From the NCBI GenBank assembly GCA_016649795.1, contig JAENWZ010000059.1, positions 1-10,362 of the forward strand: 10,362 bases of DNA, read 5' to 3'. Made by a program: the position numbers and the translations under genes. How positions within the stretch are numbered: position 1 is the first letter of the stretch; each line of letters starts with the position of its first letter. Positions 6,281 to 10,362 of this stretch are shown piece after piece. The stretch is from Proteiniphilum sp. (GTDB lineage: Bacteria; Bacteroidota; Bacteroidia; Bacteroidales; Dysgonomonadaceae). The notes under the pieces are model-generated. The model was not told where the DNA came from. It worked only from the letters and a program-made list of their open reading frames with translations, and did no database searches.

Positions 6281-7699
6281 TTAATACCTGTAATGTTCCG
6301 GCTTGAACGGGCCATCTGCAGAAATACCGAGGTAATCGGCCTGCTGCTGCGTGAGTGTGGTCAGCTTCACACCAATCTGTTCAAGATGCAGTCTTGCAAC
6401 CTCTTCATCGAGCTCTTTAGAGAGACGGTATACACCTGTTTCATAGTTGTTCCTCCAGAGATCAATCTGTGCAAGCGTCTGATTAGTGAATGAGTTGCTC
6501 ATCACGAAAGAGGGGTGTCCGGTAGCACAACCCAGGTTCACCAGCCGCCCTTCGGCCAGCAGGAAAATGGAGTTACCGGTGGGGAAAGTATATTTATCCA
6601 CCTGTGGCTTGATATTGAGATGCTGAATACCCGGGAAAGTAACGAGCTTATCCACTTGTATTTCGTTATCGAAATGACCGATATTACAGACAATGGCCTG
6701 ATCTTTCATCTGCTCCATATGATCGAGGGTGATTACATCGCGATTACCTGTGGTGGTGACGAAAATATTCCCCTCCTTCACCGCTTCTTCCATGGTAGTC
6801 ACCTTGTAGCCCTCCATCGCAGCCTGCAGAGCACATATTGGATCGATCTCCGTAACGATGACACGAGCACCGTAGGAACGCATAGAGTGGGCACAACCCT
6901 TGCCCACGTCGCCATAGCCCAGTACTACAACCACTTTTCCGGCAATCATCACATCGGTGGCACGCTTTATGCCGTCGGCCAGTGACTCGCGGCAACCATA
7001 AAGGTTATCGAACTTTGACTTGGTGACCGAATCGTTCACGTTGATGGCAGGTACCAGCAGCTCGCCTCTCTCCATCATCTGATAGAGACGGTGCACACCG
7101 GTGGTGGTCTCCTCAGAGATACCTTTCATTTCGGCAATCGTCCTGTGCCAACGCTGGTCATCTTCATTCAGAATACGCTGCAGCGTATCCAGGATAGCCT
7201 GTTCCTCGCGATTGGCACCTTTTCTGTCGATGATTGAGGCATCATTCTCTGCCTGATATCCCATATGTACGAGCAGCGAGGCATCGCCTCCATCGTCCAC
7301 AATAAGATTGGCTCCTTTACCACCCGGGAAACGAAGAGCCATCTCGGTGCACCACCAGTACTCCTCGAGCGATTCACCCTTCCAGGCATAGACCGGTACG
7401 CCTGCAGCAGCAATCGCAGCGGCAGCATGATCCTGTGTGGAGAAGATGTTACAGCTGGCCCATCGCACATCGGCACCCAGCTCAACCAATGTCTCAATTA
7501 GCACGGCCGTCTGTATGGTCATGTGCAGTGAGCCCATCACACGGGCACCTTTAAGCGGTTTTTCCGATGCGTATTTCTTACGTATTGCCATCAATCCGGG
7601 CATCTCATGCTCGGCAATATCTATCTCTTTGCGTCCGAAGTCAGCCAGCGTGATGTCAGCCACTTTAAAGGGCATATCTGAAGAAAAGTTTTGATCCAT
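6281..7699 (-). CDS. ahcY: Adenosylhomocysteinase (S-adenosyl-L-homocysteine hydrolase)
   Basis: This enzyme splits S-adenosylhomocysteine reversibly into adenosine and homocysteine. It removes the product inhibitor of SAM-dependent methyltransferases and feeds the activated methyl cycle. It is cytosolic, with one NAD+ per subunit in a homotetramer. The 472 residues show the whole family pattern: GSLHMTIQTAVLIETL (56-71), NIFSTQDHAAAAIA (84-97), DDGGD (135-139), the active-site segment NDSVTKSKFDN (222-232, with Lys227 and Asp231), the NAD-binding glycine motif GYGDVGKG (261-268), NIGHFDNEIQ (339-348) and the terminal KPEHYRY that reaches the neighbouring subunit's cofactor. The region at about 150-195 contains the insertion of roughly 40 residues that separates many bacterial enzymes (around 470 residues) from the human form (about 432). 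The start at 7699 lies about 37 nt below a TAACTTTG -7 box, and the alternative Met9 would lose little. No fusion or damage is seen. Confidence 0.98.
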   Translation of the reverse strand: MDQNFSSDMPFKVADITLADFGRKEIDIAEHEMPGLMAIRKKYASEKPLKGARVMGSLHMTIQTAVLIETLVELGADVRWASCNIFSTQDHAAAAIAAAGVPVYAWKGESLEEYWWCTEMALRFPGGKGANLIVDDGGDASLLVHMGYQAENDASIIDRKGANREEQAILDTLQRILNEDDQRWHRTIAEMKGISEETTTGVHRLYQMMERGELLVPAINVNDSVTKSKFDNLYGCRESLADGIKRATDVMIAGKVVVVLGYGDVGKGCAHSMRSYGARVIVTEIDPICALQAAMEGYKVTTMEEAVKEGNIFVTTTGNRDVITLDHMEQMKDQAIVCNIGHFDNEIQVDKLVTFPGIQHLNIKPQVDKYTFPTGNSIFLLAEGRLVNLGCATGHPSFVMSNSFTNQTLAQIDLWRNNYETGVYRLSKELDEEVARLHLEQIGVKLTTLTQQQADYLGISADGPFKPEHYRY

Positions 7700-7735
7700 G
7701 TTGCTTCTTTTTTGAATTATCTATTTTTAAGGAAG

Positions 7736-7743
7736 CAAAGTTA
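7736..7743 (-). promoter_or_regulatory. Candidate -7 box for ahcY
   Basis: The minus strand has TAACTTTG, matching the TAnnTTTG consensus, which would give a leader of about 30 nt. No clear TTTG -33 element is found 19-21 bp upstream; the place is taken by TAGGAAC-like sequence. The promoter may be weak at -33 or helped by an activator. The short leader leaves no room for an SAH or SAM riboswitch. Confidence 0.55.
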
Positions 7744-7758
7744 CGAAATTCAGGGAAT

Positions 7759-7799
7759 GTTCCTACCTTTGATTTAGATAAAGCTTGTGAAATAGGAAC
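7759..7799. repeat. Inverted repeat in the ahcY-msrAB divergent region
   Basis: GTTCCTA (7759-7765) and TAGGAAC (7793-7799) are perfect inverted 7-mers, 27 bp apart. The left arm is also part of the small palindrome GGAATGTTCC (7754-7763). The pair sits immediately upstream of the ahcY -7 box, across its -33 region. This is compatible with a dimeric regulator site, but no regulator gene is nearby and chance cannot be excluded. Confidence 0.4.
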
Positions 7800-7837
7800 G
7801 AATAGTCTATAATTATCTATTCAGAGAGATAGAAGAA

Positions 7838-7871
7838 GGTATCCTTTTGCAGGTTATTTTCCAGGGTATCC
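7838..7871. repeat. Direct repeat GGTATCC upstream of msrAB
   Basis: Two identical 7-mers GGTATCC (7838-7844 and 7865-7871) start 27 bp apart, ending 24 bp before the msrAB start. The first overlaps TATCCTTTTG, which resembles a -7 box with one extra base. The msrAB promoter is therefore probably here but cannot be placed firmly. The rest of 7700-7895 shows no gene. Confidence 0.35.
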
Positions 7872-7895
7872 AAACAATAATAACGATTAATCACA

Positions 7896-8843
7896 ATGAA
7901 ACGAATATATTGGTCAATCCTGTTTACCGCCCTGTTTTTCACCATGTGTGGGCAGGGTAATCAGAAAAAATCAGCTATCAACAATTTTACAACTATGGAA
8001 TTTAACAGATTAACCCCCGAAGAAGAGAGCGTTATTATTCATAAAGGAACAGAGAGGCCCCATACAGGTGAATTATTAAACAACAAAACAGAAGGTGTAT
8101 ATCTTTGCAAGCGGTGTGATGCGGAGTTGTATCGTTCATCCGACAAATTTGATGCGCATTGCGGATGGCCCTCTTTCGACGATGAGATAGAGGGAGCCGT
8201 GAAGCGTGTTCCCGATGCCGACGGTCGCCGCACCGAGATCATCTGCAACAATTGCGGCGCACATCTGGGACATGTTTTCCTGGGAGAAGGGTTCACCTCC
8301 AAACAGACACGTCACTGCGTCAACTCCATCTCACTTAAATTCCTTCCTGTCTGGCAGGAAGGAATGACCAAAGTCTATTTTGCATCGGGATGTTTCTGGG
8401 GTACGGAATATTTCTTTATGAAAGCTCCCGGGGTGAAACAGACCAGCGTAGGCTTTATGGGGGGGCATGTGGAGAATCCCACCTACGAGCAGGTGTGCCA
8501 AAAGAATACAGGCCATCTGGAGACCACTGAAGTGGTTTTCGATCCTGCAGTGACATCTTACGAAGAGATGGTGAAACTATTCTTTGAAACGCATGATTTC
8601 ACACAAACCAACGGGCAGGGACCGGACATCGGTCCGCAGTACCTCTCCTCTGTTTTCTACTCCAGTGAATCGGAAAAAGAGATCGCCGAAAAGTATATCA
8701 ATATTTTGACCGGAAAAGGTTATAGCGTGGCAACCATGTTGAAACCGGTATCTGTTTTCTGGAAAGCCGAGAACTATCATCAACAGTATTATGAATACAA
8801 GGGGACAAAACCCTATTGCCACAAATACACGAAAATTTTCTAA
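7896..8843 (+). CDS. msrAB: Fused peptide methionine sulfoxide reductase MsrB-MsrA, exported
   Basis: The protein repairs oxidised methionine: the MsrB half reduces the R-sulfoxide and the MsrA half the S-sulfoxide. Of 315 residues, 1-18 look like a lipoprotein or secretory signal (KR, a hydrophobic run, then FFTMC with Cys18; the -1 Met makes the lipobox non-canonical). The MsrB domain at about 34-150 has zinc ligands CKRC (71-74) and CNNC (117-120), the CGWPSF motif (89-94, its Cys probably the resolving residue) and the catalytic Cys141 in RHCVNS. The MsrA domain at about 158-315 has the catalytic Cys166 in GCFWG, then GHLETTEVVFDP and a C-terminal PYC (Cys308) that could resolve the disulfide. 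The usual QYRS of MsrA is QYLS here (248-251), and HDP is HDF. B-before-A order is the reverse of Neisseria PilB and no thioredoxin domain is attached, so an outside reductant is needed. The signal places it in the envelope, repairing extracytoplasmic proteins. Confidence 0.95.
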   Translation: MKRIYWSILFTALFFTMCGQGNQKKSAINNFTTMEFNRLTPEEESVIIHKGTERPHTGELLNNKTEGVYLCKRCDAELYRSSDKFDAHCGWPSFDDEIEGAVKRVPDADGRRTEIICNNCGAHLGHVFLGEGFTSKQTRHCVNSISLKFLPVWQEGMTKVYFASGCFWGTEYFFMKAPGVKQTSVGFMGGHVENPTYEQVCQKNTGHLETTEVVFDPAVTSYEEMVKLFFETHDFTQTNGQGPDIGPQYLSSVFYSSESEKEIAEKYINILTGKGYSVATMLKPVSVFWKAENYHQQYYEYKGTKPYCHKYTKIF

Positions 8844-8878
8844 AGGAAAAACAGGGTCTCTAAGAAATAAACAGATGG

Positions 8879-8911
8879 TTTTGAAAACTTTTCGTATACT
8901 AAATATGTTTT
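8879..8911 (+). promoter_or_regulatory. Promoter of the BON-protein operon
   Basis: TTTTG (8879-8883) and TATGTTTT (8904-8911) are separated by exactly 20 bp. They match the Bacteroidetes TTTG and TAnnTTTG elements except for the final base. The transcript should start near 8918, leaving a leader of about 49 nt before the ATG at 8967. It lies 35 bp after the msrAB stop. No strong terminator for msrAB is seen before it, so read-through is possible. Confidence 0.65.
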
Positions 8912-8919
8912 ATAGATAT

Positions 8920-8949
8920 CGTTTAATGATAAAAAAAGAAACGTTTAAT
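8920..8949 (+). repeat. Direct repeat CGTTTAAT in the BON-gene leader
   Basis: CGTTTAAT occurs at 8920-8927 and 8942-8949, 22 bp apart (about two helical turns). Each copy is followed by a run of A within a few bases. It falls just after the predicted transcript start, so it may be an operator or a leader RNA element, or simply A/T-rich redundancy. The purine-rich AAGGA at 8957-8961, 5 nt before the ATG, is the best Shine-Dalgarno-like site in the window. Confidence 0.35.
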
Positions 8950-8966
8950 CAAAAAAAAGGAAAATT

Positions 8967-9452
8967 ATGAAAGTATTTCGTTTAGTTTCAATGTTTACAC
9001 TTATTCTGGCACTCGGAATTGGTGCTTCATCGTGTAAGAAGGTGAATGATGCAGATGTTCAAAAAGCTGCACAAGAGACACTGGCTGCTAATCCTGATTT
9101 AGCAGGCGTTGTGGTAACAGTACAAGATCAGGTAGCTACATTGACAGGTGTAGTGATGGATGATGCCACTAAGGCGTATGCTGAAAGTACTGTTGCAGGC
9201 ATGGAAAATGTGAAATCAGTGGTAAACGAACTTGAGGTTGTTCCTCCCGCACCCGATTTCACAGCTGTAGATGCTGCCATCAATGCAGCACTGGCTGACG
9301 CACTCAAGGATCATGAAACAGTAACTGCCGCTGTGCAGGATGGAGTTATCACGCTCACTGGTGAAATCAGAGAAAGAGATCTTCCCGTTTTAATGGAGAA
9401 ATTAAATGCTTTGAACCCGGAACAGATCGTGAATAACCTGACCGTAAAATAG
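8967..9452 (+). CDS. Double BON-domain lipoprotein (OsmY-like)
   Basis: This 161-residue protein has a clear lipoprotein signal: a hydrophobic segment at about 6-20 and ASSC with Cys23. After it come two BON domains, about 28-92 and 97-160. Each starts with a helix (DADVQKAAQETLAANPDL; FTAVDAAINAALAD) and continues with beta strands of the type VTVQDQVATLTGVV and AAVQDGVITLTGEI, then a helix and a final strand (NVKSVVNELEV; QIVNNLTVK). BON domains bind membranes or phospholipids in OsmY and related stress proteins. The lipid anchor places this one at the inner or outer membrane facing the periplasm. Residues after the Cys (KKVNDAD) do not clearly match the surface-export signal of Bacteroidetes lipoproteins. 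The gene has its own promoter, and its stop is 7 nt before the next gene, so the two should work together. Structural or stress-related function is inferred from the family only. Confidence 0.88.
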   Translation: MKVFRLVSMFTLILALGIGASSCKKVNDADVQKAAQETLAANPDLAGVVVTVQDQVATLTGVVMDDATKAYAESTVAGMENVKSVVNELEVVPPAPDFTAVDAAINAALADALKDHETVTAAVQDGVITLTGEIRERDLPVLMEKLNALNPEQIVNNLTVK

Positions 9453-9459
9453 TCATCTT

Positions 9460-9870
9460 ATGGCTTTAGTAGACAAATACAAAGAGTTGGTTGATCTCGC
9501 CAGACAGAACAATGTTTTGGTAAATGAATCGGGTAAAGTCCTGAAACTGGATGGCGTTGTTCCATCGGCAAGCGTGAAGAACAAGATGTGGGAAATTTAT
9601 CAAAGGATTGATCCCCAGTTTAAAAGCAACGATCTGTTGCTGAATGTAAAGACTGCAGTATCCGACGGTGGAAAAGTGAAAGTGGTTACAAAAGAAAGCC
9701 GCCTGAACATCCGCAAGGGTCCCGGAACAGACCAGCCTATAGTGGGTAAGGCAGAGAAGGGTGATATCATCACACTGATCAGCAAAGCCAACGACCAATG
9801 GTGGCTGGTGCGCGACAACGACGGTGAAGAGGGTTACTGCTACGCGCAATATCTAGAACCGATACAGTAA
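9460..9870 (+). CDS. Small BON-like/SH3b protein without signal peptide
   Basis: The protein has 136 residues. Residues about 5-65 resemble a single BON fold: a helix (KYKELVDLARQNNV), a strand pair around GKVLKLDGVVPS, a helix (KNKMWEIYQRI) and a final strand (DLLLNVKTA). Residues about 73-136 are a bacterial SH3 domain, with VTKESRLNIRKGPGT, a KGDIITLI strand, WWLVR and a terminal GYCYAQYLEPIQ. No signal peptide or lipobox precedes it, and the ATG lies 7 nt after the BON lipoprotein stop, so no upstream start could add one. The protein should be cytoplasmic unless exported in another way. This is unusual for SH3b domains, which commonly bind cell-wall peptides outside the membrane. The layout (BON followed by a small binding domain, no signal) recalls E. 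coli Kbp/YgaU, a cytoplasmic K+-sensing BON-LysM protein, with SH3b in place of LysM; this comparison is by architecture only. Confidence 0.8.
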   Translation: MALVDKYKELVDLARQNNVLVNESGKVLKLDGVVPSASVKNKMWEIYQRIDPQFKSNDLLLNVKTAVSDGGKVKVVTKESRLNIRKGPGTDQPIVGKAEKGDIITLISKANDQWWLVRDNDGEEGYCYAQYLEPIQ

Positions 9871-9901
9871 TTAATCCGGATTATCTTTGTATATGATATG
9901 T

Positions 9902-9930
9902 AAAAAGGTTGCCAACGGCAACCTTTTTTT
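9902..9930. terminator. Bidirectional intrinsic terminator
   Basis: AAAAAGGTTGCC (9902-9913) pairs perfectly with GGCAACCTTTTT (9917-9928) around the triloop AAC, and the T-run extends to 9930. The A-run on the left gives a T-run on the opposite strand. The hairpin can therefore end the BON/SH3b operon rightward (31 nt after its stop) and the convergent gene at 9967-10362 leftward (36 nt after its stop). Confidence 0.93.
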
Positions 9931-9966
9931 ATGTAATAGATTGGATTATCAATACCTGCTCTTTGG

Positions 9967-10362
9967 TTAATCGAACGTAAACCGGGTGTCCATCTTAATG
10001 GTCAACGTTACCGGGGTTGTCAGATCATAAGTGGAGGTATAAGACAACACGAGCGAAGAAGATCCCTTACTGTTGATCTCATTCATAACTGTCTGTAGAA
10101 ATGTCAACTGAGGCAACTCCATAAATTTAGTGTTCGCAGTGATCGTAGGCAGTGCGATTTTCTTTTTCGAATCACTTTTTAAAGATAAAGTTACGTTCGT
10201 CAGCTCTACCTCCTGTGCCGCGGTAATACCTGAAATCTGAATATAAGAGGATGTTTGCACAAGGGCTGCATTCACATACTTCGCATACTCACTGATTGCC
10301 GTAAAATCACTCATAGCAATTGAAGCTTCACCATTTGTCTGATTACCGGCAGCGGCAATCAG
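9967..10362 (-). CDS. Unrecognised protein, C-terminal fragment
   Basis: The minus-strand frame is open to the right edge: 16 further codons without a stop precede the Met at 10314, beginning L-I-A-A-A-G-N-Q. The gene therefore probably starts outside the window, and 131 residues are visible. The sequence is rich in Ser, Thr, Val and Leu, with alternating strand-like stretches (SYIQISGI, VELTNVTLSLKSD, SLVLSYTSTYDL, PVTLTIKMDTRFTFD) and one probable helix (FTAISEYAKYVNAALVQ). It contains no Cys and no membrane segment. The beta-rich make-up suits an extracytoplasmic protein of the kind common in Bacteroidetes envelopes, but no family or motif is recognised. It ends in Phe-Asp, so it does not show the aromatic last residue typical of outer-membrane barrels. 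It is convergent with the BON/SH3b operon and shares its terminator. Confidence 0.7.
   Translation of the reverse strand: MIAAAGNQTNGEASIAMSDFTAISEYAKYVNAALVQTSSYIQISGITAAQEVELTNVTLSLKSDSKKKIALPTITANTKFMELPQLTFLQTVMNEINSKGSSSLVLSYTSTYDLTTPVTLTIKMDTRFTFD

Noticed and set aside
6515..6985. 156-codon + strand frame opposite ahcY
   Set aside because: It lies wholly inside the conserved ahcY coding sequence, has no family resemblance, and is explained by antisense codon bias.
7700..7740. SAH or SAM riboswitch in front of ahcY
   Set aside because: The leader predicted from the -7 box is only about 30 nt and contains no stem-rich conserved core, so a riboswitch does not fit.

Overview
The window looks like a chromosomal piece of a Bacteroidetes genome, most likely of the order Bacteroidales. 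Four things point there: -7 boxes of the TAnnTTTG type with a TTG-like -33 element about 20 bp upstream; weak or absent Shine-Dalgarno sequences at most starts; a ribosomal protein S16 with a long acidic C-terminal tail; and separately encoded MacB-like permease and ATPase genes downstream of two HlyD-type adaptors. The genus cannot be fixed from the sequence alone.

Left third (1-4799, + strand): the 3' part of an operon for a tripartite ABC efflux or export machine. In order it holds the C-terminal end of one periplasmic adaptor (cut by the window edge), a second lipoprotein adaptor, a MacB/FtsX-type permease, its ATPase, and a TolC-family outer-membrane channel. The genes overlap by 4 nt or lie 11-17 nt apart, so they should be one transcript. 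A 50-nt imperfect hairpin with a U-rich tail lies 45 nt after the last stop.

Middle (4990-7699, - strand): housekeeping genes read leftward. S-adenosylhomocysteine hydrolase (ahcY) is followed by an intergenic array of degenerate 7-bp repeats. Next come tRNA-Lys(UUU), with a good Bacteroidetes promoter, and rpsP (S16) with an unusually long Glu/Pro/Val/Ala tail built from 18-bp repeats. The unit ends at a clear intrinsic terminator at 4990-5029.

Right third (7896-9930, + strand): a fused MsrB-MsrA methionine sulfoxide reductase with an N-terminal export signal is divergent from ahcY. It is followed by a two-gene unit with its own promoter: an OsmY-like double-BON lipoprotein and a small BON-like/SH3b protein without a signal peptide. 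A hairpin with A and T tracts at 9902-9930 ends this unit and probably also the convergent gene at the right edge, an unrecognised protein whose N-terminus lies outside the window.

Most of this is ordinary Bacteroidetes core and envelope biology. The items most worth a second look are the heptad repeat array behind ahcY, the repeat-expanded S16 tail, the BON/BON-SH3b pair, and the second adaptor that ends without a C-terminal membrane-proximal segment. No CRISPR array, transposase, integrase, phage gene or recognisable defence system is visible.
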